Origin: Ruegeria arenilitoris
GTDB taxonomy: Bacteria; Pseudomonadota; Alphaproteobacteria; Rhodobacterales; Rhodobacteraceae
DNA length: 64,000 nt
Reading direction: 5' to 3'
NCBI RefSeq assembly: GCF_013035315.1
Contig: NZ_WQHP01000004.1
Span: 347,652 to 411,651 of the forward strand
In this document: positions 1 to 8,649 of the stretch, one piece after another
How the letters are laid out: each line of letters starts with the position of its first letter
Position numbering within the stretch: the first letter of the stretch is position 1
Program-made: the position numbers and the translations under genes
Notes under the pieces: model-generated
The model's input: the letters and a program-made list of their open reading frames with translations, nothing else
Told to the model about the DNA's origin: nothing
Databases searched by the model: none

Positions 1-144
1 GCTGCTAAAGGCCAGTTGCTGGGGGGCCAGAGCGGCGTCAGGCCGGGCTACGGGGATCAACGACCGCTCAAGAACGCCAGCCTGAACGGACGCGGCACAG
101 GCGGCCACCAATCCGATCAAAGCGGTTCTCAAGCGCTGTTTCAT
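1..144 (-). CDS. N-terminus of a secreted protein (partial)
   Basis: Only the first 48 codons lie in the window; the rest runs off the left edge. The reading starts with a basic segment, a short hydrophobic run and an Ala-rich cleavage-like site ([19 protein letters not shown]..., then VQAG), typical of a Sec signal peptide. A proline-rich stretch follows. The ATG overlaps the stop of the upstream prephenate dehydrogenase gene as ATGA, so the two are probably translationally coupled. Rhodobacterales often have an extensin-like secreted protein at this position, but too little is visible to assign a family. Confidence 0.6.
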   Translation of the reverse strand, partial: MKQRLRTALIGLVAACAASVQAGVLERSLIPVARPDAALAPQQLAFSS

Positions 145-1061
145 GGGTTCGCTTTCCCCCGCCCAAAGTCGGGCGCATCCGTATCCTGACCCGCGTCAAT
201 GATGCCGCGGCGGATCGCACGCGTGCGGGTGAAGTAGTCGAACAATTGCTCCCCATCACCGGTGCGGATGGCGCGTTGCAATGCGAATAACTCTTCGGTG
301 AAACGCCCAAGGATCTCAAGCGTTGCATCCTTGTTGGTCAGGAACACATCGCGCCACATCGTTGGATCCGATGCCGCGATACGTGTGAAATCCCGGAAAC
401 CTGCCGCCGAATACTTGATGACCTCGGTATCTGTGACCCGGCGCAAGTCATCAGCAACACCGACCATCGTGTAAGCGATCAGGTGCGGCGCGTGCGACGT
501 GACAGCAAGTACCAGATCGTGGTGATCCGCATCCATCTCATCCACGTTCGAGCCCATGCCTTCCCAAAGCGCGCGCAGGCGGGCGATTGCATCCGGGTCC
601 GAGCCTTCGACCGGGACCAGCAGGCACCAACGGTTGTCAAACAGCTCGGCAAAGCCGGACTCCGGACCGGAATGCTCGGTCCCCGCCAATGGGTGCGCAG
701 GGATGAAATGCACTCCTTCGGGAATATGCGGGGACACGGCTTGGATAACGTGCCGCTTAACCGATCCCACATCGGTCACCGTTGCCCCAGGTTTCAACGC
801 CGACGCGATATCTGCGGCCACGGCCCCCATCGCGCCCACGGGAACACAAAGCACGACGAGGTCAGCGCCCTCAACTGCCTCTTTCGCGGTGTCACACACG
901 CGGTCGCACAGGCCGATCCGGCGGGCGGTCTCACGGGTTGCCTCGGATCGGGCATAACCGGTTACTTCGCCAGCAAGCCCTGCGCGCTTGATGGCCCAGA
1001 ACATGGACGAGGCAATCAGGCCCAGCCCGATCAGGGCCACACGGTCATAAACTTGGCTCAT
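141..1061 (-). CDS. tyrA: Prephenate/arogenate dehydrogenase
   Basis: Oxidatively decarboxylates prephenate or arogenate in cytoplasmic tyrosine synthesis. The 306-aa protein opens with a Rossmann nucleotide-binding motif ([12 protein letters not shown], residues 9-20) and has the family stretch [15 protein letters not shown] around residues 122-136, which includes the catalytic-region His and the substrate-binding HPLAG. The length matches a single-domain TyrA without a chorismate mutase or ACT domain. Its start overlaps the hisC stop by four bases (ATGA). HisC enzymes of this clade often also serve as aromatic aminotransferases, which fits the pairing. Cofactor and prephenate versus arogenate preference cannot be read from the sequence. 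Confidence 0.93.
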   Translation of the reverse strand: MSQVYDRVALIGLGLIASSMFWAIKRAGLAGEVTGYARSEATRETARRIGLCDRVCDTAKEAVEGADLVVLCVPVGAMGAVAADIASALKPGATVTDVGSVKRHVIQAVSPHIPEGVHFIPAHPLAGTEHSGPESGFAELFDNRWCLLVPVEGSDPDAIARLRALWEGMGSNVDEMDADHHDLVLAVTSHAPHLIAYTMVGVADDLRRVTDTEVIKYSAAGFRDFTRIAASDPTMWRDVFLTNKDATLEILGRFTEELFALQRAIRTGDGEQLFDYFTRTRAIRRGIIDAGQDTDAPDFGRGKANP

Positions 1062-2143
1062 GCGGCGCCCCCTTTGAACGCAGTGATGGCCGCAACAACG
1101 CGGCGGCAGGATTCTTCATCGCCCACGGTGATCCGCAGGGCGTTTGGCAGGTTGTAGCCCGCCACTCGGCGCACGATCAAACCCTTGGTTTTGAGATAAT
1201 CATCACAAGCTTCAGCCTCGGCCTGATCGGCAAAACGGGCGAGGATGAAATTGGTGCAGGACGCGTCCGAAGGCACTCCGATCTTAGCCAGTTCCTCTGA
1301 CAACCACACCCGCAAACGCGCATTTTCAGCCTGACAGAAAGACAGGAATTCCACGTCTTTCACCGCAGCTTCGGCCGCCGCCAAAGCGGTCAAGGACAGG
1401 TTGAAAGGCTGACGCACCCTGTTCAGCACATCGATGATCGACTGCGCGGCATAGCCCCAGCCGACACGCATCCCGCCCAGGCCGTACACCTTGGAAAAGG
1501 TCCGGGTCATGATCACGTTTTCAAACCGGTCCACCAAGGACGCGCCACCGTCGAACCCATCGACAAACTCGGCATAGGCCCCGTCGATTACCATCAGGCA
1601 AGTCGGCGGCAGCGCCTCGGCCAGTCGCACCAGTTCCGCCTCGGGGATCATGGTCGAGGTCGGGTTGCCCGGGTTGGTCACGAATACGATCCGCGTCTGC
1701 CCGTTCACGGCAGCCAAAATGTTGTCGACGTCCACATGGCGTTCGCGTTCGGCCACCATAACGGGCGTCGCGCCGGCCATGCGCGCGATTATCGGGTACA
1801 TCGAGAACCCATGCTCGGTATAGATCACCTCATCCCCCGGCCCGGCATAGGCCTGAGCGATGAATTGCAGCACCTCGTCACTGCCGACACCACAGATGAT
1901 CCGCGCCGGTTCCAGCCCGTGACGCTCACCAACTGCCGCCCGTAGGCTAGCGTGGTCGGTGCTGGGGTAACGATGCAGAGTTTCAGCGCTGTTCCGTACA
2001 GCTTCGATCGCCTTGGGGCTGGGGCCGAACGGGTTTTCGTTCGAGCTGAGCTTGATCACATGCTCCACCCCGGCCACATGCGACTGGCCGCCCTGATAGA
2101 GCGCGATGTCCATAATGCCGGGTTGTGGGGTGATCTTATTCAT
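1058..2143 (-). CDS. hisC: Histidinol-phosphate aminotransferase
   Basis: PLP-dependent fold-type I aminotransferase (361 aa) that converts imidazole acetol phosphate to histidinol phosphate; enzymes of this type can also transaminate phenylpyruvate and hydroxyphenylpyruvate. Visible motifs are [11 protein letters not shown] near the N-terminus, NPGNPTST around residue 157, and the PLP lysine in [11 protein letters not shown] (Lys218). The final R-[VI]-[TS]-[VI]-G motif occurs as LRITVGDEE. The gene overlaps tyrA by four bases, so one transcript probably feeds tyrosine and histidine synthesis. A hairpin directly before the ATG hides the ribosome binding site (separate entry). Confidence 0.95.
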   Translation of the reverse strand: MNKITPQPGIMDIALYQGGQSHVAGVEHVIKLSSNENPFGPSPKAIEAVRNSAETLHRYPSTDHASLRAAVGERHGLEPARIICGVGSDEVLQFIAQAYAGPGDEVIYTEHGFSMYPIIARMAGATPVMVAERERHVDVDNILAAVNGQTRIVFVTNPGNPTSTMIPEAELVRLAEALPPTCLMVIDGAYAEFVDGFDGGASLVDRFENVIMTRTFSKVYGLGGMRVGWGYAAQSIIDVLNRVRQPFNLSLTALAAAEAAVKDVEFLSFCQAENARLRVWLSEELAKIGVPSDASCTNFILARFADQAEAEACDDYLKTKGLIVRRVAGYNLPNALRITVGDEESCRRVVAAITAFKGGAA

Positions 2144-2144
2144 A

Positions 2145-2168
2145 AGAGGCTCCGTTGTTGGAGCCTCT
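2145..2168 (-). promoter_or_regulatory. Hairpin occluding the hisC ribosome binding site
   Basis: On the minus strand a perfect 9-bp stem (AGAGGCTCC / GGAGCCTCT) with a 6-nt loop ends one base before the hisC start codon. The only good Shine-Dalgarno sequence, GGAG, lies in the 3' arm about seven bases from the ATG, so pairing would hide it. No T-run follows, which argues against a simple terminator for the upstream class V aminotransferase gene. A translational control role is inferred. Confidence 0.5.
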
Positions 2169-2207
2169 CATACCTGTCTCAACGGGTTGAGAAAAGCGGC
2201 AATTCCG

Positions 2208-3623
2208 TCACGCCGCCTTGAAACGGGCGGTCGCCGGGTCAGCGTTGTAATACGGGGCGAACTCCTCAGTCCGGCGGGACAGGTCATTGACGCTGTCGAT
2301 GATGAACTGAACCGTTTCTTCGCTCATCAGGTACGAGAAGTTCAGACGCACCCAACCCGGTTTCTTCAATTCCTCACCCGCAGACAAAGCAGCATGCAAT
2401 TCGGTGGATGTCTCTTGGTCGATCTCCAACAAGCGATGCGCATATGGCCCTGCGCATGCACAACCGCCACGCGCCTGAATGCCATAGATGTCGCTGAGCA
2501 TTCGGGTGAACAGTTGCTGATGCACTGGCTGGCCCGAGTTGTCCCGGACAAGGAATGAGAAAATCGGCAAGCGGTGCGGGTTTTCAGTGCCCAGCAGGGT
2601 CAGGTTCGGATTATCCCGCCACCCGTCCAACGCCATCTTGTTGTACTGCGCTTCGCGGTTGGCGATCTCATCCGTGCCGACGACGTCCTTGACGATAAAG
2701 GCCAGTGCGGCTCGGATATCACCGATCACGTTCGGCGTTCCGGCTTCTTCGCGCGTGGCAAGGTCTTCGCTATAGTCATGCCGCCAGGGCGAAACGAAGC
2801 TGACGGTGCCGCCACCGGGCCAGCTGGGACATGTACGGCGCACTGCTTTCTGGTTGACGATCAGAACACCCGACGCACCCGGCCCACCCGGAAACTTGTG
2901 CGGAGACACCACGATGGCATCCTTGCGCGCATCCTCTGGCCCCATATCCATCGGCAAGTATGGCCCGCCGCCCGCATAGTCCCAGATCGAAACCGCGCCG
3001 TGAGACTTAAGCAAGCGCGTGATCGGGTCCGGGTCAGTGATGATACCCGTCACATTGGACGCGGCCGAAAAAGACCCAATGACCAGATCAGACTCCGCAT
3101 TGGCCTGCAGCGCCTGGCGCAGAGCATCCATATCGACGCCGCCCTCGGGTGCTTCGGGAATTTCGATCACCTGCGCCTTGCTTTCCCGCCAGGGCAAAAT
3201 GTTGGAATGATGCTCATACGGCCCGATCAAGACAACCGGCCGGTCAGCCTCCTCTACTCCCATCAGACTGACCAGCCGGTTAAGACCCGCAGTGGCACCG
3301 GACCCCGTGAAGATCACGGCATCCTCGCCCCTCGCGCCAACAATGCGGGCAATTTCCGCGCGCGCTTCGCGGCGCAGACGGGTCATGTAGGACCCGCAAT
3401 AGGAGGCCTCGGTATGGCTGTTGGCATAGAAAGGCAGCACCTCATGGGCGACAAAATCCTCAACCTGCCGCATGGCACGACCCGAAGCGACGTAATCCGC
3501 ATAGACCAGCGGCACGTCCCCATTCAGACCCGGGATCAGAACATTCTCTCCGATCAGCCCGTCGCGCAGGCTGGAATTGCGAGTGGTGGATTGGAGTGCT
3601 GCGCGAAAATTGGACAAGGTCAT
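2208..3623 (-). CDS. Class V aminotransferase, cysteine-desulfurase-like
   Basis: A 471-aa PLP enzyme of the aminotransferase class V family. It shows the cofactor-binding FTGSGATAGLNRL region, an SNVTGI motif, and a probable PLP lysine in VVSPHKFPGGPGASG. The start was set at the ATG preceded by GGAG with 8-nt spacing; an upstream in-frame TTG has no such site. A cysteine cluster near the C-terminus (GGCACAGPYAHRLL) resembles the catalytic-loop Cys of cysteine desulfurase-like proteins, but no Fe-S assembly genes are nearby. The gene is divergent from an Lrp-type regulator, which suggests control by that protein and a role in amino acid breakdown. Substrate unknown. Confidence 0.85.
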   Translation of the reverse strand: MTLSNFRAALQSTTRNSSLRDGLIGENVLIPGLNGDVPLVYADYVASGRAMRQVEDFVAHEVLPFYANSHTEASYCGSYMTRLRREARAEIARIVGARGEDAVIFTGSGATAGLNRLVSLMGVEEADRPVVLIGPYEHHSNILPWRESKAQVIEIPEAPEGGVDMDALRQALQANAESDLVIGSFSAASNVTGIITDPDPITRLLKSHGAVSIWDYAGGGPYLPMDMGPEDARKDAIVVSPHKFPGGPGASGVLIVNQKAVRRTCPSWPGGGTVSFVSPWRHDYSEDLATREEAGTPNVIGDIRAALAFIVKDVVGTDEIANREAQYNKMALDGWRDNPNLTLLGTENPHRLPIFSFLVRDNSGQPVHQQLFTRMLSDIYGIQARGGCACAGPYAHRLLEIDQETSTELHAALSAGEELKKPGWVRLNFSYLMSEETVQFIIDSVNDLSRRTEEFAPYYNADPATARFKAA

Positions 3624-3726
3624 CTGTAAGGCTCCGTATTGCAATATCAAATATGATTGAGCCGAGACGCGGAAACTTCACCTTTCTTTGGATGGATTTC
3701 TCATTTTTTGTGTCATATGCTTTAAT

Positions 3727-4188
3727 ATGGCCGAAAACTTAGATCAAATTGACAAACGCATACTGCGCGAGCTTCAAACGGACGCCACACTGTCTCAGCG
3801 CGAACTGGCGGACCGGGTTGGGCTGTCGCAGAACGCCTGCTGGCGACGCCTGAAAGCTTTGAACGAAAATGGGGTAATCACGGGATCAACCGCACGGATC
3901 GCGCGCGAAAAGCTGGGGCTCAGCCTTGTGGTGTTTGTGATGCTGCGCACACGGCACCATTCCGCAGAATGGTTGCAGGCTTTCCGCAGCCATGTCCTGA
4001 CAATCCCTGAGGTGGTGGATTTCCACAGGATCGGCGGCGACTACGACTATCAGTTGAAAGTCGTGACCGAGGATATGGCGTCCTATGACAGGGTTTATCA
4101 ACGCCTGATCGAGAAAGTCGAACTGGACAGTGTAACCTCGTATTTCGCGATGGAAGCGATCGCCGAAGGGCGACCGCTGCCGATTTGA
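3727..4188 (+). CDS. Lrp/AsnC family transcriptional regulator
   Basis: A 153-aa feast/famine regulator. The N-terminal helix-turn-helix is clear (LDQIDKRILRELQTD, then LSQRELADRVGLSQN), followed by a RAM ligand-binding domain with the motif RIGGDYDYQLKV. The start is placed at the ATG giving MAENLDQIDKR; an earlier in-frame ATG adds 13 hydrophobic residues unlike the family. It is divergently transcribed from the class V aminotransferase across about 100 bp, the usual layout for an Lrp-type activator of an amino acid catabolic gene. The effector is unknown. Confidence 0.92.
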   Translation: MAENLDQIDKRILRELQTDATLSQRELADRVGLSQNACWRRLKALNENGVITGSTARIAREKLGLSLVVFVMLRTRHHSAEWLQAFRSHVLTIPEVVDFHRIGGDYDYQLKVVTEDMASYDRVYQRLIEKVELDSVTSYFAMEAIAEGRPLPI

Positions 4189-4190
4189 GC

Positions 4191-5015
4191 TTAGGACAAC
4201 CCGAGCATCGTTTTCATGCCACCGATAAAAGTAGCGTCATCCAGTGCCTTGCGATTGTTGAGAAGCTCAACAGCATCCTCACCCGCCCGATAGCGCAATG
4301 TGTCGGTGCCATCCGTAACCGCATTCAGGATAACGTCCGCAACGACACTTGGCGGCGACGTGCGTGAGGCCATTTCTTCAGACCCCCAAGTGCTGAACAA
4401 GGCCTGAACCACGGGCTGATACTCGGTCATGCTTTCGTCGTTCACGAAATCAAAAGACCGACCGCCGAAATCTGTGGCAATCAACCCAGGCTCGACGATT
4501 TTGACCTTGATGCCGGCCGCCGCCAGTTCGTAGTGCAGCGACTCTGAAATACCTTCGACGGCAAATTTCGTCCCGTGATAGAGCGCCCCGAGCGGGAAGG
4601 TGATCTGTCCGCCAATGGACGAGATATTGACGATGCAGCCCGATCCATTGGCCCGCATATGCGGCAGCACGGCTTTGGTCACGGCCAGCAAACCGATCAC
4701 GTTGGTATCGAACTGACGACGAATGCGGTCCATCGGAAAGGCCTCGAGCGGACCATATGCACCATAACCCGCGTTGTTCAGAAGAACGTTTATCTGGCCG
4801 AATTGCGCGATCCCTTCTTGGACAGCCGCCGTGATCGAGCCCTCATCGGTCACGTCCAAGCGCGTAACCAATACGTTCTCAAGCTGCGTCAGCTCGGTTT
4901 CCTTCTCAGGGCTGCGCATGGTCGCGATGACATTCCAACCCTGCTTGTGAAACAGTTCCGCTGTGACTTTTCCGATACCCGACGATGCGCCGGTAATAAG
5001 GATTGTCTGAGGCAT
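4191..5015 (-). CDS. SDR family NAD(P)-dependent oxidoreductase
   Basis: A classical short-chain dehydrogenase of 274 aa. It has the cofactor motif TGASSGIG near the N-terminus, NNAG in the middle, a catalytic Ser in NISSIGG and YHGTK (Tyr-x-x-x-Lys). The start is the ATG following AGAAGGA at 7-nt spacing; longer readings run into the promoter region. It is convergent with the Lrp gene (2-bp gap) and divergent from an AraC regulator about 150 bp away, the common arrangement in which the AraC protein controls the SDR gene. Substrate cannot be inferred. Confidence 0.9.
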   Translation of the reverse strand: MPQTILITGASSGIGKVTAELFHKQGWNVIATMRSPEKETELTQLENVLVTRLDVTDEGSITAAVQEGIAQFGQINVLLNNAGYGAYGPLEAFPMDRIRRQFDTNVIGLLAVTKAVLPHMRANGSGCIVNISSIGGQITFPLGALYHGTKFAVEGISESLHYELAAAGIKVKIVEPGLIATDFGGRSFDFVNDESMTEYQPVVQALFSTWGSEEMASRTSPPSVVADVILNAVTDGTDTLRYRAGEDAVELLNNRKALDDATFIGGMKTMLGLS

Positions 5016-5164
5016 GATCCTTCTCCGCTGAAATGAGCCTGACAAACAGATAGGCGGTTGCGCCAAACCTTGCCTGCCGGATTCTACGTAATTTCTGCCT
5101 ATTTCTCTGAGCCCCCGGATTTTCGCTGGCTGCGATAGGGCCTGCAAATTATGCTGTAAGCGAT

Positions 5165-6046
5165 ATGACACACGCTAATCTGATTTCCGAAATCTGCTGC
5201 GCAGTGCGCGGAGAACCCGAAGACGCGCAGTTCTATCCAACGGCGCTGGACGGCTTCGGACTGGTCCACGACGTCAAATGCAAATCCTTTCAGGCTCTGG
5301 TCTACGAACCGATCGTCTGTCTAGTTCTACAAGGACAGAAAGAAACACGCATAGGCGATCGCCTGGTACATTTCGGAGCAGGTGACTCTCTGATCGTCAG
5401 CCATTCGGTTCCAGTGATGGCTTCGGTCACCGAGGCGAGCCGCGAGAAGCCTTACGTGGGTCTGGTATTCTCGCTGGATTTGTCGGTTCTGCGAAGTGTT
5501 TACAACGAAACCAACGCCACCGATGTCGAAACCGCGCAGAGCCTCGCTGTTTCCAAGGCGTCTCCTGACCTGGTCGACGCAATGACCCGCCTGTTTCACG
5601 CCAGCCAGAACGCGATGGATGCACAAGTTTTGGCACCGTTGATCAGTCGCGAGATCCACTATCGGCTGCTGCAGGCGGACCACGGGGGGATGTTGCGGCA
5701 AATGCTTTGGCGCGACAGTAGCGCCAGCAGGATCGCGCGGGTGATCGATGTCATTCGTTCGGATTTCAAGACGTCGCTTTCCGTGCCGGACCTTGCACAA
5801 GCAGCCGGAATGAGCGTTTCGACCTTTCACGCTCACTTCAAATCGGTGACCGCCAAGTCACCCCTGCAATATCAGAAGGAGCTCAGGTTGCTCGAGGCAC
5901 GCAGGCTGCTGTCACACGCAACCCTCAGCGTTTCGCAGGCGGCTTTTGAGGTCGGGTATGAAAGCCCAACGCAATTCAGCCGAGAATATTCACGCAAGTT
6001 CGGCGTGTCCCCACGACAAGATATCGGCACGCACAGCGCCGCCTGA
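5165..6046 (+). CDS. AraC family transcriptional regulator
   Basis: A 293-aa regulator with an N-terminal cupin-like sensor domain of the AraC_N type (residues about 20-165, containing LVYEPIVCLVLQGQKET) and a C-terminal pair of helix-turn-helix motifs (SVPDLAQAAGMSVSTFHAHFK and VSQAAFEVGYESPTQFSREYSRKFG regions). The divergent SDR dehydrogenase is the probable target. A strong hairpin terminator follows directly after the stop codon and is shared with rpsD. Confidence 0.93.
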   Translation: MTHANLISEICCAVRGEPEDAQFYPTALDGFGLVHDVKCKSFQALVYEPIVCLVLQGQKETRIGDRLVHFGAGDSLIVSHSVPVMASVTEASREKPYVGLVFSLDLSVLRSVYNETNATDVETAQSLAVSKASPDLVDAMTRLFHASQNAMDAQVLAPLISREIHYRLLQADHGGMLRQMLWRDSSASRIARVIDVIRSDFKTSLSVPDLAQAAGMSVSTFHAHFKSVTAKSPLQYQKELRLLEARRLLSHATLSVSQAAFEVGYESPTQFSREYSRKFGVSPRQDIGTHSAA

Positions 6047-6051
6047 ACGAA

Positions 6052-6078
6052 AAAGGCCGCGCAAAATGCGCGGCCTTT
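6052..6078. terminator. Bidirectional terminator between araC-type gene and rpsD
   Basis: A perfect 12-bp stem (AAAGGCCGCGCA / TGCGCGGCCTTT) with a 3-nt loop sits between two convergent genes. T/A-rich flanks on both sides allow it to work in both directions. Confidence 0.9.
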
Positions 6079-6100
6079 CGGAATGTGGTATCGGCGAAGA

Positions 6101-6721
6101 TTAGTTCTTCGCGTAGAATTCGACGACCAGGTTCGGTTCCATCATTACCGGGTAAGGAACATCGCTCAGGCCAGGTGCGCGAACGAAGGTCGCAGTCATT
6201 TTCGAGTGGTCGGCGTCGATGTAGTCAGGAACATCACGCTCGGCCAGAGCAACAGCTTCCAGAACAACAGCCAGTTGCTTGGACTTGTCACGTACTTCGA
6301 TCACGTCGCCTTCTTTGACGCGGTAGGACGGGATGTTGACCCGCTTGCCGTTCACTTTGACGTGGCCGTGGTTCACGAACTGACGTGCAGCAAAGACGGT
6401 CGGCACGAACTTGGCGCGGTAGACGACTGCGTCCAGGCGGCGCTCCAGCAGGCCGATCAGGTTTTCACCGGTGTCGCCTTTGACACGCTCGGCTTCGGCG
6501 TAGATGCGGCGGAACTGCTTCTCGGTCAGGTCGCCGTAGTAGCCTTTCAGCTTCTGCTTGGCGCGCAACTGCAGACCGAAGTCCGACAGTTTACCCTTGC
6601 GGCGCTGACCGTGCTGGCCGGGGCCGTATTCACGACGGTTGATCGGGGATTTCGGACGACCCCAGATGTTTTCGCCCATCCGGCGGTCGATTTTGTACTT
6701 GGCAGACGTGCGTTTGGTCAC
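6101..6721 (-). CDS. rpsD: 30S ribosomal protein S4
   Basis: Small-subunit protein S4 (206 aa), which binds the 16S rRNA 5' domain and initiates 30S assembly. The N-terminal S4 domain ([27 protein letters not shown]) and the RNA-binding S4 fold ([22 protein letters not shown]) are intact. The start is a GTG with the site AAGGAGA upstream, giving the family length; an in-frame extension upstream of it is non-homologous leader. It is a stand-alone gene here rather than part of an alpha operon, as is usual in this order. Confidence 0.97.
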   Translation of the reverse strand: MTKRTSAKYKIDRRMGENIWGRPKSPINRREYGPGQHGQRRKGKLSDFGLQLRAKQKLKGYYGDLTEKQFRRIYAEAERVKGDTGENLIGLLERRLDAVVYRAKFVPTVFAARQFVNHGHVKVNGKRVNIPSYRVKEGDVIEVRDKSKQLAVVLEAVALAERDVPDYIDADHSKMTATFVRAPGLSDVPYPVMMEPNLVVEFYAKN

Positions 6722-6842
6722 GGCTGATCTCCTTCGTTTAGGTCGAGGCCTTTGCAGGCCACTATGAAGGGCGTTGTCCTCTTGAGGTTTCCCCCATGAC
6801 AGGCATCCCCTTGCGGGGTCCACCAACACCAATGAAGCCGCG

Positions 6843-6870
6843 CTTATATCTGCCAGGTGGGCAGAGTCAA
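6843..6870 (-). promoter_or_regulatory. Putative sigma-70 promoter of rpsD
   Basis: On the minus strand TTGACT and TATAAG are separated by 16 bp, about 120 bp before the rpsD GTG. The leader between them and the gene contains two small GCAA-loop hairpins (CCCCGCAAGGGG and GGCC-TGCAAA-GGCC) that might serve S4 feedback control; that role is inference only. Confidence 0.5.
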
Positions 6871-6921
6871 CACACGGTCGGAGAGATTTTGACGAAGGTT
6901 AGGCGTATTTTGCGTGACGGA

Positions 6922-7422
6922 TTAGTCAGCCGTTGTGTTTGCTCGCTTCACAGCGCCAGCCCAGCCTTCAATCGCGGGTGAGCGCGTTGGAAACGCAACC
7001 ACAGTACGATCCAAGCGCACGGATGCGCTGTTGTTTTCATACTCGGTAAATTCACTGACCCAGAATTCTTGATCCCGCGCTGGGTATCCGTTTTCGAACA
7101 TCAGAACCGGATCCGACTCTCCCGACACCAGGAATAGCGAGGCGGCAAACTTTTGCGCCCCATTGGTCAGCACTACAGAACCCATCGCGGATCCTTGCAA
7201 ATCCGGAGAGTTTGCGAATTTGCTCGTATATTTTGCTGAGTAATCATTAGAGCCGCCCGAAAGCTCAAGCTCTTGGTGGACTGGCTCGGCGAGGTGTACG
7301 GCCTGCCCGCGCCACGACCATGCCGCTCCGACCTTCAAAAAGGACCGAGGCGCTGCCTCAAGCCCATCCAACTCTGTTTGTATCCACGAAATCGCCACAC
7401 GACCGTTAAAACCGGTTCTCAT
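6922..7422 (-). CDS. Hypothetical protein, possible Hint-protein N-terminal domain
   Basis: A 166-aa protein without signal peptide or membrane segment. The start (MRTGFNGRVAISW, then DGLEAAP and VGAAWSWRG) reminds me of the N-terminal module found ahead of Hint (Hedgehog/intein-like) domains in Rhodobacterales proteins, but no Hint domain follows: the protein stops at a point where that domain would begin. It may be a free-standing module or a shortened paralogue. The family link is from memory and needs a profile search. Confidence 0.5.
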   Translation of the reverse strand: MRTGFNGRVAISWIQTELDGLEAAPRSFLKVGAAWSWRGQAVHLAEPVHQELELSGGSNDYSAKYTSKFANSPDLQGSAMGSVVLTNGAQKFAASLFLVSGESDPVLMFENGYPARDQEFWVSEFTEYENNSASVRLDRTVVAFPTRSPAIEGWAGAVKRANTTAD

Positions 7423-7740
7423 TACAACCGCCCGTACCTTTCAACACATCACTGCTCACTAGCATTGTCTTATCAGGTCAGAATCTGGCGTAAAAGAGAC
7501 GTAAATGCAGCAATCACGAAAATGTTGCCGCTGAGTCAAATCAGGTTGAGACTTCACTCAATACAAAATCAACCTTAGAGCGAAAAAGAATGGGCGAGGA
7601 CAGCTTAAACCGGTAGGCGTGATCAGAAAATTCAAATCTAACGCATTGTTATAAATATGAAAACGTTGGATGATTCCCTCACGGCAAAATAGCTAAGGTG
7701 TATTCAGAATGCACGTTCAAAAAAGCAACCGAAACCCAGT
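7423..7740. other. Intergenic region, nothing recognised
   Basis: About 320 bp of relatively AT-rich sequence upstream of the 166-aa gene and downstream of the sulfotransferase-like gene. No convincing gene, RNA or repeat was seen. It presumably carries the promoter of the gene at 7422. Confidence 0.5.
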
Positions 7741-8514
7741 TCACCCCTTCAAAGCATCCAGGTACGCGCGCTTTGCAACGGCGACATCCGCGTCGCTCAT
7801 GTCTGATCGGTTCAATTCCAGAAAATAATCCGCGCTCCCTTCGGGCTGAACGTTTCTTTCATCGATCGACCTCAGGTGGTCTGATCGCACATTCAGCTTG
7901 GACAGAGCTGTCAGCAGCGGCATATCCCGCGCGCCCTGAGCCGAGACGTTAACCGCCTCAACCTCGGCCCGTGGGGAAACGCAGTCAGACACCCGCTGCA
8001 CGACCGCCTCAAGGTCCGCGCCATGCTGCAGCCGCTGGCCATACTGGTCGAGGTCTTCGCAGATTCTGTTGCTGCGCAAGTTCTGCCAATACGTGCTTCT
8101 GATCCATTCACCTGCGTTTCTGGTCGTGAACAGAAAGATGATGCGATCCTTTTCGCCTGTCAGGCGCGACACCTCATCTAGCAAGGCCCTGCTAAGAACA
8201 TGCGTTTGCGCATAGGACCACACACCCTTTCGTCCCGGGATAAGGCCCGACAACTCTTCGTTGCTGATCAGCAAAGGTTTGTCCCGTTCACCTGCGAACG
8301 GCGCAAGCACCTGCCGCAGTCTCAGGCCAAAATTTTGCAACGTCCGCTCTTTCGGAGAAACCGCATAGCGCCGAGCGGCCAAACTGACCTCCTGCAGATC
8401 GTGCGGCAACAGGATGTTCACCTGTTCCTTCAGAACATCCAGGTTTTTCTCAAGCGTCTTTTGCAGGGTCGTTGTGCCAGTTTTGTGGAACCCCTGATGA
8501 ATTAGGACTTTCAA
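7741..8514 (-). CDS. Sulfotransferase-like protein
   Basis: A protein of about 257 aa whose N-terminus, KVLIHQGFHKTGTTTLQ, is the P-loop that binds the 5'-phosphosulfate of PAPS in sulfotransferases. A later stretch (IIFLFTTRNAGEWIRSTYWQ) matches the second, 3'-phosphate-binding element (R-x6-S-x-Y/W pattern). The start is taken as a TTG with GGAAGA upstream, giving the family-like start MKVLIHQGF; a longer TTG start is possible. The acceptor is unknown; such genes often act on polysaccharides or are paired with glycosyltransferases, none of which are adjacent. Confidence 0.7.
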   Translation of the reverse strand: MKVLIHQGFHKTGTTTLQKTLEKNLDVLKEQVNILLPHDLQEVSLAARRYAVSPKERTLQNFGLRLRQVLAPFAGERDKPLLISNEELSGLIPGRKGVWSYAQTHVLSRALLDEVSRLTGEKDRIIFLFTTRNAGEWIRSTYWQNLRSNRICEDLDQYGQRLQHGADLEAVVQRVSDCVSPRAEVEAVNVSAQGARDMPLLTALSKLNVRSDHLRSIDERNVQPEGSADYFLELNRSDMSDADVAVAKRAYLDALKG

Positions 8515-8649
8515 AACACGTCTTCCAAATGAACAGGCCCTTTCCGAATGCCGACAAGCCCGCAAGAAACGGGCTTTTCGAAACCATAGGGTTCAAACAT
8601 CCGATCAGCTTGGAGCACCACTACCGCAAAGCAGGGTGTGGCCGTTCAG

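Noticed and set aside
2574..3629. Long plus-strand frame opposite the class V aminotransferase
   Set aside because: Antisense shadow; the minus-strand gene has clear PLP motifs.
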